From: Phoenix dactylifera
Lineage: Eukaryota; Streptophyta; Magnoliopsida; Arecales; Arecaceae
Reading direction: 5' to 3'
DNA: 64,000 nt
Assembly: GCF_009389715.1 (NCBI RefSeq)
Contig: NC_052407.1
Location: 3,249,034-3,313,033, forward strand
In this document: piece by piece, positions 1 through 11,458 of the stretch
Position numbering within the stretch: position 1 is the first letter of the stretch
How the letters are laid out: every line of letters starts with the position of its first letter
Notes under the pieces: model-generated
What the model was told of the DNA's origin: nothing
Seen by the model: the letters and a program-made list of their open reading frames with translations, nothing else
Database searches by the model: none
Position numbers and translations under genes: made by a program

Positions 1-726
1 TAATGCCCCGAACCAAGGTCGCCCTTGATCGAGGTGATGACTCGATTTTTTTTGTCCGAACTGGAATGCAATTCGGCCTCGAAAGTGGAAGAAAAGTGAT
101 GGAGAAAATATTGGATACCTCGATCTCGGTCCAAACCGACCTCTTTGACCTCAGACATAAATAGAAGAGAATGACATTGACCACGACCAAAGAGCTGATC
201 AGCTGAGGAGCCACCAACCGAGGTGCCAATCAGCTGAGAAAAACAATTAGCATGTGTCGACAAGGACTGACAGTCCTAACAACCGACAACTACGGCAACT
301 CGCAACTGTGGCAGCACCACAGCTTGTACCCGATCAGCACTGCATGCCGCCCACGCGGATTAACTTTCAAGCTGCAGCCGTACTATCGGCCGTTACTTGG
401 CTATCAGTGCATACCACATCAGCCCAAGTAACGACAAAACAGGCTTCCCTATATAAGGGTCAGTCTGGAGGACCTCAGACATGCAAGTAATATATTATTC
501 ACAAAGAATGATACTCTGTTAAAATTTCTCTTTTCCACGTTATTGCTTCTCTATTCCGACTTAGACATCGGAGGGTTTCCGCTAAAAACTCTCCGACAAG
601 TGGACTTTTTGCAAGCCACCTTCAAGGGAGATCCACTTCTCCATACCTAGGCCAACCTATTTAGCTCGCCTTCAGCTGACCTTAGGGTGATTCAAGCTGA
701 CCTCAGTCCTGGATTCTACGGCAACA
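1..726 (+). mobile_element. LTR fragment (3' end) of a Ty3/gypsy-type retrotransposon
   Basis: This stretch is richer in GC than its surroundings and has LTR architecture: a TATA box (ctatataag near 450), a downstream transcribed leader, and the motif acttagacatcggagggt near 560 followed by a GC-rich tail ending in ggcaaca at 726. A closely similar motif (acttaagcatcagagggc) and the same kind of ending occur in the LTR at 31.25-31.86 kb, so the two belong to related families. The left end lies outside the window. No primer-binding site follows position 726, which fits a 3' LTR or a solo LTR. The short open frame at 254-490 inside it is not a gene. Confidence 0.6.
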
Positions 727-1294
727 TGCGCTTTTTAAATCAATTCTCTTTATGTCAATTCTTCCTTGATCTCCAAGTTAATTTATTAGAATTCTAAGCC
801 CTCATTAATAGGCACAGTTTTATACCCACAAATTAGTCAATGATGAACTACCATAATAAATAGCCAAAAATATTAGGCTAATTAATATTTGCTTAGATAT
901 TTCTGTGGTCTCATTTGAAAGGCTCCTGTTAATCAGACAAGATTATCAGGGTACATTGGATAGCTGTTTGGGAGAGCAACCATCCAAAGAGGAGTTATTT
1001 ATATCGGAAATGCTGGTAACCATCGGAGGAGTTACCATGACAAGAAACCACCTCCTAAAGAAAGTTATTGCCGGAAGTAACATACGTCTAACCAATATGA
1101 TAAAAGGAGGAAGAAAGATCCAATTGATTCTTTTCAATACATTTATATAGCTCTACTACCGAAAGTAACAACCCTCTCCTAGGATTCAAAGTCTTTCTTG
1201 GTGGTGAACGATCTTCCAACCAACAATGGATGCGGCTCCCTTGCCTGAAGAGTGAAGGTTCAATCTACTCCCATATGGATATTGAGTGATTTAG
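727..1294. other. intergenic, no gene seen
   Basis: AT-rich sequence with no convincing coding frame. A segment at about 1246-1287 (tgaaggttcaatctactc...) is repeated with changes at about 1739-1775, on the far side of the TRIM element, so the TRIM appears to have inserted into or next to a short older duplication. Confidence 0.5.
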
Positions 1295-1733
1295 TGTGAA
1301 GATCCGTGCAGGCGTGTGTTTAGTCCCACATCGGTTATTCACTGGATAGATCTTGGATATTTATACAGGATCAAGGAACCCAAATAACAACTTTCGGCTA
1401 GCTATTTTGGGTGAGGTCCTGGGTTGTTACAAATGGTATCAGAGCGGACCCTACCCATAACCTATGTGAACTAGGGGATACTGCAGCACGGATCCATTGG
1501 GGCTGACCACGGGCCAATCGTGGTGTTTGTGATTTGATTTGAATAGATATGAACCCTTAGCCTGACAAAGACGTCAGGACTTGAACGGGGGGAGTATGTG
1601 AAGATCCGTGCGGGCGTGTGTTTAGTCCCACATCGGTTATTCGCTGAGTAGATCTTGGGTATTTATATAGGATCAAGGAACCCAAATAATAACTTCCGGT
1701 TAGCTATTTTGGGTGAGGTCTTGGGTTGTTACA
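1295..1733 (+). mobile_element. TRIM retrotransposon, copy 1 (two 137-bp LTRs)
   Basis: A complete terminal-repeat retrotransposon in miniature. The left LTR (1295-1431) and right LTR (1597-1733) are both 137 bp. Each starts TGTGAAGATCC, ends GTTGTTACA and carries tagtcccacatcggttattc. Two bases after the left LTR is TGGTATCAGAGC (1434-1445), the standard primer-binding site complementary to initiator-Met tRNA. Just before the right LTR is a purine tract, gaacggggggagta (1583-1596). The flanking five bases are tttag and tctag, a target duplication with one mismatch. The 165-bp interior has no coding capacity, so movement would have needed proteins from another element. A second copy lies at 25970-26367. 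Confidence 0.93.
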
Positions 1734-1738
1734 TCTAG

Positions 1739-3700
1739 ATTGAAGGTTCAACCTACTTCTATATGGATATCGAGGAATTCACAGATTGGAGATTCAAACT
1801 GTTCGAACGTGGAAGTTAGGGGACCCATAAAGTACAAGTACAGGACCTGACTTCTCCTTTTGTTTGGGGTTCAAACTTCAAATGAAAGAATTGGTCATGA
1901 CTCAAGTAGCAGAGATGACTTATTCCTTCCCCTCTTATTATGAATAATTCTTTTATCTCTATTCTCTTGTACTCAGATATCCTTGTGAAATCAATCATTA
2001 GTTTGCTTCACTTACCTATGAGCTATTCCTCTCCTTATTACTTTGTGATTTATATAATTCTTGTTCTACTAGAAATTATGAAAAACCCTATCTGTTAACC
2101 AAACTCCTTGATCGATCCGCTCAATTTGTCATGCCAGCATCCTAATCAGTCAGAGCTTAGTTTCTTGGAAAACATTTTGGGCACACTCAGTGGGACTTAG
2201 TAGGATAGAATGCAACAGAACAGCTGTAAAGCAGCAAGCCAAAGTGAAACTTCCCAATGGAATGATCACATAGAATCCAACATTCCTTGTATGGTTGCTC
2301 AAGCAATGAAAATCATTTATTCATGCCATTTTGAATTTCAAGGAGGCTGCTAGAGATGATTAGAGGAATAGAAATAATCAGGAGTTTCGGGCTATAGAAA
2401 GATGCATCGATTGAATTGCACATGCTTCTCAGCAATTGGCTCCTGAAATCTATAGAAATTAATAAGATTAGGAGATATATTCGGCCTGTTAAAATTGTAT
2501 ACCTTCCCAGGTTCATCACCATAAGAAGGTATAAATTGATTTAGCGCTTACGCATGCTTCTTAATTATATGATAAAATCATGAAGAAAGTACTTATCTAC
2601 CACTGAAATACTCTGGATGATCCTCAGGATTCCATCAGAGTAATATTAAATTCCTTGGTTGGGTTCTAGAATTAGATCATTCCATTCATGGCTGATCCAA
2701 AAGGCGATTTTTTCCTCTCAACTTTTCAAATAATTTCTGGTATATACTGGGCCATGGTATTTATATTCCAATAGGTTTTCATGCATAGAATATTTTTATT
2801 TGCACGTTATGTCTTTGAATATGTACTACATATGATGTTCTATGCTATGTTGCCAAGTATGACTGAATAGTATTTTTGAGGCTTTGGTTAATATACAAAA
2901 CCAGATGCTTTTAATCTAGTTCTTGCTAGATGTGGCCCTATTGTACGCCTACTTTGATCGGTGTAAATGCTAGACACCTATTTAATCTTGGTAATTTACT
3001 ATAGACCACTTCAAATGCCCTGAGGTTCATATTTTGCAGAAGTTTCTGCATGTAGTTTTCAGCCTAAAACTAGATCTGAATTTGATTAATTATTTTTGGG
3101 CTTTATTTTGGCAATGTCCAATAATTGTTGGATCGTAAACATGCATGGGATGCATAATTAAAATTTATTATAACTTCTGATTGGATTAGATAGCAATAAT
3201 AAATCTAGTCTAATAAATTCAGCATGTTTCATTTATGTATGTTGTTCATTAATGTCATGAATGGCATATAAGTTATAACAATGTATTTCCCAGGAGGCTA
3301 GTGGCAGTGTACAGCAATTTATCAATCTCATTAACCAATTTATATATGACTAGCCACTCTAGTAGACTATTCTTTTAATTTAGTCCATATCATATCTTGA
3401 TGATGCACTATAGGATTATCAAAACTTATGCACAAGGATATCCTGAGTGATTGATCTGATCAATTACTTAGATAAAACCCCAGATTCAGTGGAAGTATCT
3501 TGATTCAATAATACCCTGTTCTTGATATTCACCTAACTGATTTCTCCATCAATAGCGGACATATATTTCGTATTGCATGCATGTGACTCTTCATGCAGGT
3601 TGAGCAAGCACTCTAATAAAATAATGAGTTTGCAAAAAAATATTTTGCTATGATGCATTATTTATTGATAATAAATACCATAAGATAATAAAATAAAAAG
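1739..3700. other. intergenic, possible degraded retroelement
   Basis: No gene is supported. Near 2175-2200 the string tttgggcacactcagtggga resembles the 'TTGGCACGCCCAGTGGGAC' type sequence that often begins the internal region of plant gypsy elements. The following few hundred bases read like a broken gag but have stops in all frames. The rest is AT-rich and featureless. Confidence 0.3.
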
Positions 3701-4900
3701 GTTCATCATGAAATATCTCATGAGTAATATTTTTGGTGATGAAATACCATGCATTGCTAATTTTTGTGGCTAAACTTCTAGCACCAAATATTCCCACTCC
3801 TATTTTTTGGTGGGATGCTTTTTGCGATGATTTAAGATTTTTTCACATTAAAATATTACAGTCTTGAACATCAAGATTTTTAGCAAAGATATATTCCCGT
3901 CATGAGTTAGTTATTAATTTTGATAACAATGTTAAAATTGCTGTCCAATATATATTTGTGAATAAAAAATATCTATAATTTTTGGGTAATTAAATAGTTT
4001 GGTCACTAAAGTTTTTTTGACATTTGGTGACAACTTAATTTTCATTGCAAATGGATTTTATTTTTTTTGGCAAGGATAATATTTTATCACTAGAATTCAT
4101 CTATTGGTATGTTTACAGTTTTGTCACAAAATATAGACTATATAGCGGTGAAACTCATTCACATAGAGATCATGAATATTGGGAATCTATATTATGCAAC
4201 GAGATATTGCTTTTGCTCATTTGAATTGAAGGAGGATATCAAATTGGTCTATTTTCAGCATCCGATACATAGTTAATATATTTTTCATAGTTAGTAACTC
4301 CGTATCAAAGTCATCATCAATATCGTCACTATCATCAATATTGATATCATCATAAGATAACTTTTAGGCTTGTCATCCACGCTCAAAGGGTTGAAGGGAG
4401 ATAGTGCATCAAGCTATTCGCAAGGGCCAACTTGATCCTCTTCCCCATGGATCCCAGATGAGGAAGAACTTGTTCAGAAACACTGTAATGAAAGGAGCAC
4501 AGGAGTTCGTTGTTAGGTATTGACTAAATAAGATCGTCCAGTTTCTATAGATTCTACAACTAAAATGCACTTCGAAGAGGATAGAGCTAAGTAGAGAGAA
4601 AAGGTTTTCCATGTGATGAAAAATGAATAGAGCTAAGTAGAGAGAAAAATTTTTCCATATGATGGAAAATGAAAAGTATTTTGTCACGAATTATGTATGT
4701 CTTAACAATACTATTTATTTTGTCACAAAATTTTAAATATTTTGTGATGAATACTATTTTCGTCATAGATGGCTTTTAGCAGCGGGGCATTAGCTACGAA
4801 CCTAGCGACGAATTTTTTTTGTCACCAAATATTTTAAGCGATAAATTTTTTTTTTAGTAACAAATATTTTTTATGGATAAATGTATAAATTCTTGTAGTG
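3700..4900 (+). mobile_element. CACTA-type transposon end (degenerate)
   Basis: The right end finishes exactly in cttgtagtg (TIR complement CACTACAAG) at 4900. It is preceded by repeated short motifs of the kind found in CACTA subterminal regions: agcgacgaa, ttttgtcac, gtcaccaaat, ttgtgatgaa. No matching left CACTA terminus was found, so the left boundary is only where similar motifs start and is uncertain. A 46-bp direct duplication lies inside (4581-4626 and 4627-4672). The 92-codon minus-strand frame at 4409-4687 is produced by this duplication and is not a gene. Confidence 0.4.
4581..4672 (+). repeat. 46-bp tandem duplication
   Basis: Two adjacent copies beginning atagagctaagtagagagaa, differing at a few positions (aggttttcc against atttttcc; tgtgatgaa against tatgatgga). 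The low divergence suggests a fairly recent local duplication. Confidence 0.85.
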
Positions 4901-5018
4901 GAAGCTGATTAAAATATGTAATAAGTTTATGTATCACAATATTGTTATAGTTATTTTTTTCCTTTTAGTTTGATATTCCTTATTTTGTTTATTGTAGAAA
5001 CAAATGATAGATTTTTAA

Positions 5019-5250
5019 TTACAATTCATACCAAAGGGTGAGGCCTCGTAGACTCTACATGAGACAATCGATCATGTGCTTGATACCAGGATGGGGTATA
5101 TCAAAGGTCTTAGATATGATTCAAAGCTAAGTATTTAGAGGTCCACTTAGGAACATTATTAGTCTCAGGAATCATAGATAGAGGTACGGAATTTGAAGAT
5201 ACGGTCTCAGTAATTAGAGAGAGATGATTTGTGGTCAAAACTAAAATAAG
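5019..5250 (+). pseudogene. En/Spm (CACTA) transposase C-terminal remnant
   Basis: Reading from 5019 and tolerating stops gives a protein-like segment with the pattern TLHETIDHVLDTRMGYIKGL followed by a leucine/charged heptad-like stretch (SQ..LERDDLWSKL). It resembles the C-terminal end of plant Ptta/En/Spm transposases (Pfam Transposase_24), where a 'GYV.GLG.GPKP' motif precedes a coiled coil. At least five stop codons interrupt the frame, so it is a dead remnant. It lies just outside the CACTA terminus at 4900, which suggests nested or adjacent CACTA debris. The assignment is from motif memory. Confidence 0.5.
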
Positions 5251-6040
5251 TGTTAGCTAATCAAGCTTTGCATAATGACCAAACAATCACATAATTAGTG
5301 ATAGATAATATTGAATATTTTCAAAATATTGTTTCTTCTTTGTTACTTATTTATTAAATAAAAGATATAAAATATTACTTATATACTATTGTCTAATTGC
5401 ATCTTATATTCATTTTTGTACAGACTACTAGCATAGATCATGGATTCTCATGCTGAGAGAGCAAGAAACACTTTGTTAGATTTTGGAATAGTTGTACTTG
5501 TAGCTATTATTGTAGTATATTTATTTAGTGGGTTTTAATTTTCTTATCGGGAATATTATGTTAGTGAACATTGACGAAGTATGTGGATGACTGACGACTT
5601 TGATTTGTCATGGAATTGATTTATTATTTAATAGATTCCATGATTTTATGTTCAAATGTGTTGTTGGTAGATGATATTTGTAAGATATGGATGATATGCT
5701 TATCAATCATATATCATATATAGTAAAGACTTTAAAAAGGAAAAACTATTTCCTAAGAGTAAAATACTACCAACAATAAAATAATTTTCGTCTATAAAAC
5801 TGACTCAACGTACGCTGGTGAATATCAATTTCGTAGTGAAACTAGAAGAAAGCAGGCAATGATAATGCTTTGTTACTGAAGACTAAATATTGGTGTGGAA
5901 TAAGTTTTTCTCACTAATTTACCATTTAAGACAAAAATATCTTTCCAGCAATTGTTGGTTTTTAGCTATGAACGTGCATTCATTGTCTGTATTTTACAAT
6001 TTGCAGTAGAAATATATCATCTCTAATAGCTAATATTATA
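5251..6040. other. intergenic
   Basis: AT-rich sequence, possibly the 3' non-coding tail of the CACTA debris upstream. No gene, RNA or repeat boundary recognised. Confidence 0.4.
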
Positions 6041-6048
6041 GTGATGAC

Positions 6049-6310
6049 TAGAGGTGCAAATGGGTCGAATCGAATCAGATCCTAAGTGATCCCGATCCGA
6101 TCCGATTTTTTATTCGGGTTCTAATTTTGGATCCAGATCCGATCCGGTTGAAGATCGGGTCGGATCGGATCTGGTCTGAGTTGGGTCTGGTCCGAGTCGG
6201 ATTGAGTTCGGATTCGGTCGAATCCATTTTTTTATGTTTTTGGAAAAGATTTGGGCACATCTAATTTGGTCCATGCAGGTCCAACCTGACCCGACCCATT
6301 TGTAGCCTTA
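6049..6310. mobile_element. hAT-type MITE with 8-bp TSD
   Basis: A 262-bp non-autonomous element. The left end is TAGAGGTGCAAATGGGTCG and the complement of the right end is TAAGGCTACAAATGGGTCG, an imperfect terminal inverted repeat. It is flanked by a perfect 8-bp target duplication gtgatgac (6041-6048 and 6311-6318), the size used by hAT transposases. The interior is made of gatccgatccgg/gggtcggatcgg motifs, subterminal repeats typical of this group. It has no coding capacity. Confidence 0.9.
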
Positions 6311-6318
6311 GTGATGAC

Positions 6319-7974
6319 ATTAACAAGGTATTAGCTTATTTAACAGAAAGATAATAGTTGGGGGTTATATGTCATGCATATAGCAAAAGTCAAGCGGTGA
6401 AATATATATTTCCGAAACGTCAGGGGGGAATATATAATTACCCCAAACCTCGAGGGTGATTAGTGTAATTTACTCTTCAATTTATGGTTCTTCCATTCTT
6501 AATCTAAAGAAAATATAAGAACCAATAAATGCAAAGAAAACTTGATGGTACCTGTTTACATATACATCCCATTTGAATTATAATCCTTGATTCAAGAAGC
6601 ATTTATGTTTCCATTGAATGAAAAAAAGGATGGTACTGGAGAAGAAATGGAGCAGTTCAGAGCCCGTGTATTCCAATTTGTCGACTTGTGAGGTTTGGTT
6701 TTCTTTGGACTTGGATATATGGCTTGAGTTGTTAGGTTCCTTACATTATCTTTTTGCTCCGTTTCTTTTTTTTTTTAAAAAAAAAGTCTTCTTTGTTTTC
6801 TCTTATTTTATACTCATTTTATTTCTGATGAAATACGTGGTGATCTTTCCCACCATTTAGAAAAGAAAACTAGGTCATCGCAGCAATCCCCCTGTTTTAC
6901 TGGATAACTGAAAATCTTCCTAAAAATTGGTTTTTATTCCAAAAGAATTGGCGACGGCAACTATTAAATCCCTCCCTAATTCCATCCTTTTTCATTATAA
7001 GAGGAATTCTTGCTAATTATGAGATTAATACAGCATTCAAATAAACCATAAATAATCCACCCTAAATATTTCTCAATTATGATAGCTGCTAACGTAAAGC
7101 AGATCAATTTCCTTGACTAAGCCCAAAAACTATTCACAGATTTATGACTTGGCATTTATAAATTATTAGAAATCTATGACCATGAAGCAATATTTATTAA
7201 CTTAGAAAGACAAGAATATTTAAATTACAAAATACAACTGCAAATAAGACATGGGTTGATAGACCGTTCAATCTTGGCACGTTTGCAACTTGTAACAATT
7301 ACTCAACCACTAATCCCTAAATGCTTAAGCAATGAATATAATAAATAGAACAGTGTTAGTATAAGTCTAAACTCACAATTAAAATAATCTCACAGCCAAC
7401 ATGTTCCTTTAGATCCATTTGAATTACATCATAGTTGCTGCCAGATCAATGAGTGAGGTTTCCACGATAACCAATTAATTACCAAACTAAATAGGCTACC
7501 AGCCGCACCTCCAGTGAATGTCAAACCACAATACAGAGAAATTTTAAATCAAAGATTTGAGATCATTACAGGGGATATAGAAAACACGGGGTATTCACAA
7601 AATAAAAGAGATTGGTGCTTGCAGTCAAATGCATAAGTTAGATAGATTGAGACTGATGAATTCAAGTGTAGATCCAAAGAACAAGCTGTAGATAAAGAGA
7701 GAAGCATTGACCTCGAAAAACTTGCATTGATTAAATTGCTTTATAATATTCCTCCCTGACCCTCTCAAACCATTCTAAGCTCAAATCCTCCCTAAGCCTC
7801 TCCCTGTCTCGCTCCAAACCACGTTACCGTTGACATCCTCAAACCTCCTTTCTTTGAAACAACCTTCTGAAAAGATGAAGGAGACACCATTTCTTCAATC
7901 CAAAAGAACCACTCAAGGCAGTGCAAGACCAACCCAACCCCAGACCAGACCTGGATAACTACAACAGCTCCGCC
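6319..7974. other. intergenic and promoter side of the ATL gene
   Basis: AT-rich sequence without a coding frame that looks real; the frame at 6618-6860 ends in low-complexity T-rich sequence. The last 250 bases, from about 7730, become CT-rich (cctccctgaccctctcaaac), as expected for a plant 5' leader. A possible TATA-like ttataatatt lies at about 7741. Confidence 0.4.
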
Positions 7975-8472
7975 ATGAGCCCCGACGGAAGCTCTGTCGG
8001 GGTGTTCAGCACAGACCGCGTCGGAAAATTAGGCTATGGCCTTGGCTTCACCATTGGCATCCTCCTGCTTGTCACCACCATCTTGCTTGCATCCTACGTA
8101 TGCAACCGAAGCAACACAACCACCCGGTCACCACCTCGGCGACCAGGTCGGCCTGCTGATGAGACAAGGGCGACCGATGTGGAGGCCGGGCTCAATGAGA
8201 ACATCCTGATGAGCTACCCGACACTGCTCTACTCGCAGGCCAGACTCCACAAGAAGGGATCAATGAGCTCTTGCTGCTCCATATGCTTGGCAGACTATAA
8301 GGACACCGACATGCTGCGAGGTCTGCCTGACTGCAGTCACATGTTCCATCTCAACTGTATCGACCCATGGCTGCTGTTACACCCAACATGCCCCATATGC
8401 CGCGCCTCGCCGCTGCCGACCCCTCTTCCAACGCCTCTAGCTGAGGTAGCTCCACTTGCAGGGCAGTCATAA
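7975..8472 (+). CDS. RING-H2 finger protein, ATL family (ATL67/ATL70-like) E3 ubiquitin ligase
   Basis: An intronless 165-residue protein. Order: a short N-terminus, one transmembrane segment at about residues 21-43, a basic, proline-rich stretch (about 48-60), the family motif [12 protein letters not shown], then a RING-H2 domain at 101-142 with C101-x2-C104, C120, H122, H125, C128, and C139-x2-C142, all eight zinc ligands present. Trp132, which in ATLs contacts the E2 enzyme, is present. ATL proteins are membrane-anchored ubiquitin ligases, often stress-induced; which target this one marks cannot be told. I chose the ATG at 7975 because the longer open frame from 7921 starts with GTG and an in-frame TGA lies at 7876. 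A short proline-rich C-terminus follows the RING. Confidence 0.93.
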   Translation: MSPDGSSVGVFSTDRVGKLGYGLGFTIGILLLVTTILLASYVCNRSNTTTRSPPRRPGRPADETRATDVEAGLNENILMSYPTLLYSQARLHKKGSMSSCCSICLADYKDTDMLRGLPDCSHMFHLNCIDPWLLLHPTCPICRASPLPTPLPTPLAEVAPLAGQS

Positions 8473-10068
8473 TAGCATGTCTTTGATGCAAGAAAGGGAA
8501 GAAATATTACTTAGCTTTGTCATATTGGTATGTGGTTTTTCTGTTGATAAGTTTTCATCCCTGTAAATAATTTACATACTTCAGATTCAACTTTCAAGCA
8601 GGGCTTTTGCAAAGCAGAACATCAGATTCAACTTTTCTTTCCCTGCAGAAGTGCAAGGAATAAGTAGAAACAGGTCAGCCTCTAGGCAGTGACATAGGAT
8701 TCTTTTCTTTTTTTTCATTTTGAGGAAAACAGAACATGAAATTTTAAATCTAACCTGAGCTGCTCCTAGCATTGCCTTTTTTCTTTTCTCTTGAGAGAGT
8801 GAAATAGATAAAAAAAGTCCCATGTCATTGATATGGAGTAGGCCGCCTATTCTATATGTCATAGAGTAGGATGATGGGGTAGGATGCTTGACATTTCTAT
8901 CTAGGTATTATATAGTAGGCAGTGCCATAGGGACAGCCAAAGAAGAAAGAATTCAATGAAACATCCTAAAAGAAACAAACTCACAAGATCACTCATGGAA
9001 CTGAAACATCCTTTAAGTCGAACTTAATCTGCCAAGTGAAATATAAAACAACTGAAACAGGGAAAAAGTTTCCAGGCAAAAAATTTGATTTGCCTCATGA
9101 AAGATAAAAAATACATCACAACCACCAGCAAATCACTTATCATGGTAACATGTTTGACAAAAGCAAGAACCAAGACAATAACACTGAATCTCTTAAATGG
9201 ATTTCCATGCAGTAGAAACATCAGGTCATGACATACAACAAAGCAATGGGAAACAATAGTAATAATAAAAGAAGGCAACCTTCTAAGAAGGGTATATAGA
9301 GAAATGGAGAAAATACAGTTGGATTAAAGAACAAGTTGTGCTATAGACCCTTAAGAAAAAAAAATGTTGCCCAACTGACAACAACGACTAGACCTCGCTG
9401 GACTCGTCAATTTCTGCACTCCAGTTCTCTAACTTTTGTTGGCAATTCAGGCCCCAGACTTAGCACACACTTGTGCATCCAGCTTTTTTATTTAGTTCAT
9501 CCATTCCTTTGAGAAAATCATAAAATAAGAAATCAGAAAGGCCTATTCTCGGTGATCAAGATTGCACCTATGAGCACGCTTCCTTCAGAGGATACATGGC
9601 GGCAAAGATCCTTAAGCTTGCAGCATTAAATAACAATAAATTAGTCTTTGACATCTGAGCAAATTCTGCAAACTTATTGTAATGTAATGAACAAATTGTT
9701 GAAGACAACAAAAGATTGATAAAAAAGGAAATAGGAAAGTTATATCACTTAAATGTACATCAGACAAAGAATGATTGGTTTATCTTCTGATGTAGCACTG
9801 TAGACTCCCATTGCAAATCACTTGGCATATGTTCTTGTAATAATTGCAAATTTTTATTGAGATAGACATCAAAAACAATTTAAATTACATATAATGTTTC
9901 TGTGCAAATAAGCAAGTAACAAAAAGACGAAAAGCAAATAAAACTGACCTAATTTGAAAACAAAGAATCTTGTTGAAACACTTGGCTAACTTCCTGCTAT
10001 TATTTAATTTTACATACACTGAGGAGTATAGCTTCCAAGTCAAATGCTCCAGGATTACCAAACCAGGT
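8473..10068. other. 3' flanks of two convergent genes
   Basis: This holds the 3' untranslated side of the ATL gene (+) and of the pseudokinase gene (-), which face each other. Minus-strand frames here (8587-8862, 9024-9278, 9885-10079) show no family resemblance; the last lies in the 3' flank of the kinase-like gene. Confidence 0.5.
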
Positions 10069-11458
10069 TTATGAAACACAAGATTCTACCTTTCCTTGCA
10101 AATAACGGAGTATCTGGGGAATAGAAATCAATGGTCCATCTCCAGTCTTGGTACACAATCTTGCTAGAACCAGAAGGCTTTTAAGCTCTTTGGAATCATA
10201 ACTGTCTCCAAGATCAGCATCCACCATCTTGTGCATTGAATACACAAAACCAGATTCTTGGACCCATTGGACTAGTTCATCATCACCACCCAATGATTGA
10301 CCAGTTATGAGCTCAAGGATCAGCACACCAAACTGAAACAACAATTCCTTGCTTCTTTGATCAATGTGCTCTGCGAGATGGAAGGAAATCAGGAGTCATG
10401 AGTTAGTTTGAATGCACAAATATAATTAAGATGTCACGTCGAAGGATTAACCTTCTGAAAAGGTACAGTTAGGTTCATCAATTTGATTCAAGTCAGAGTC
10501 CAGAAATCCCACATCAGATAGCTGTAACATCAAAAAAAAAAACTGTTTTTAGTTTCTATTGCCTTGGCTCAGGAAACTGTATTTATATTCTGAAAGGGTG
10601 TGGCATAGATGACTGCTTTTGACTGCTTTCAAATGCAAACAAAAATGCATTTCAAGCAAATAGGCCTTACCTTGGCCACAAAGTTCTCATCCAACAATAC
10701 ATTATTTGAGTTGATGGACACATTATAAACAGGAGGGTCACAGAAATAATGAAGATATTCCTGCATTGCACATCATGATTGATGGTAACTATAAGTTGAA
10801 GAAATGAGTAGATAATTATTCTTTTTATAAGCCATCTCTTCTTTGTTTATGTGCATTATGTTGTAAATAGATAATCTGTCTAGCAAACCACCCACCAGAG
10901 CAGCTGCCACATCAACAGCAATCTGTAACCTGGTCCTCCAATTCAACGGTGTTCTAAGTGGATCTGTCAAAATCATCAAATTAGTCTGTCACAATTACAT
11001 AATAAAAGTTCCAAATGTCTTAATTATGTATTAGTTATACCATGTAGATACTCCTTTAAGCTTCCATTTTCCATGTGGTCAAAGACAAGAAACCTGAAAC
11101 CAACCTGCTGTGAAAATCCTTGACAGGAGAATAATTAATCTTGCAATGTGAAGAACAATTTGAGGTTATGCAAATCCTAGACTTAGATTAACTATATAAT
11201 ACCTATCATTTCCTTCAGAAAATCCTTGAAGTCTGACAAGATGGCGATGGTGCAAGCGTCCTAAGAGTTGCACTTTCCTATAGAAAGCATTCTTGCCTTG
11301 TTGCATAAATTGTATCTTCCTTACTGAAGCAACAAGACCATCATGAAATCGAGCTTTATATATAGTTCCATGACGACCATTTCCAAGAATCATGCTGTAC
11401 CCATCAGTTGCTTTCTTAATCTCCTTGGATGAGAATTTCTTAACAAATGGTATTGGAC
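10069..11458 (-). CDS. Receptor-like kinase (At1g49730-like), inactive kinase domain, 3' six exons
   Basis: Six exons on the minus strand join in phase to 278 codons: 11203-11458, 11041-11093, 10896-10963, 10671-10760, 10452-10521, 10069-10370, each with GT/AG sites. The order of motifs follows the Arabidopsis At1g49730 kinase domain: FSSKEIKKATDGYS, glycine loop GNGRHGTIY, VASVRK with the lysine kept, HHRHLVRLQGF, LVFDHMENGSLKEYLH, NWRTRLQIAVDVAAAL, NNVLLDENFVAK, and FGVLILELITGQ. Key catalytic positions are lost: the alpha-C Glu is Lys (YRKVQLL), the HRD loop reads NVS with the following Lys as Asn, DFG is DVG, and the activation segment with its GTPGY and APE-like motifs is absent. The intact splicing and open frames suggest an expressed pseudokinase rather than a dead gene. 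The signal peptide, ectodomain and membrane exons upstream were not identified. The inactive family typified by At2g46850 is an alternative relative. Confidence 0.8.

Noticed and set aside
1434-1445. TGGTATCAGAGC as part of a tRNA gene
   Set aside because: No cloverleaf surrounds it. Its position two bases after an LTR identifies it as a primer-binding site.
4409-4687. 92-codon minus-strand Phe/Ser-rich frame
   Set aside because: Created by the 46-bp tandem duplication within CACTA debris.
10773-10979. separate small minus-strand gene
   Set aside because: It is one exon (10896-10963) of the kinase-like gene extended into introns on both sides.
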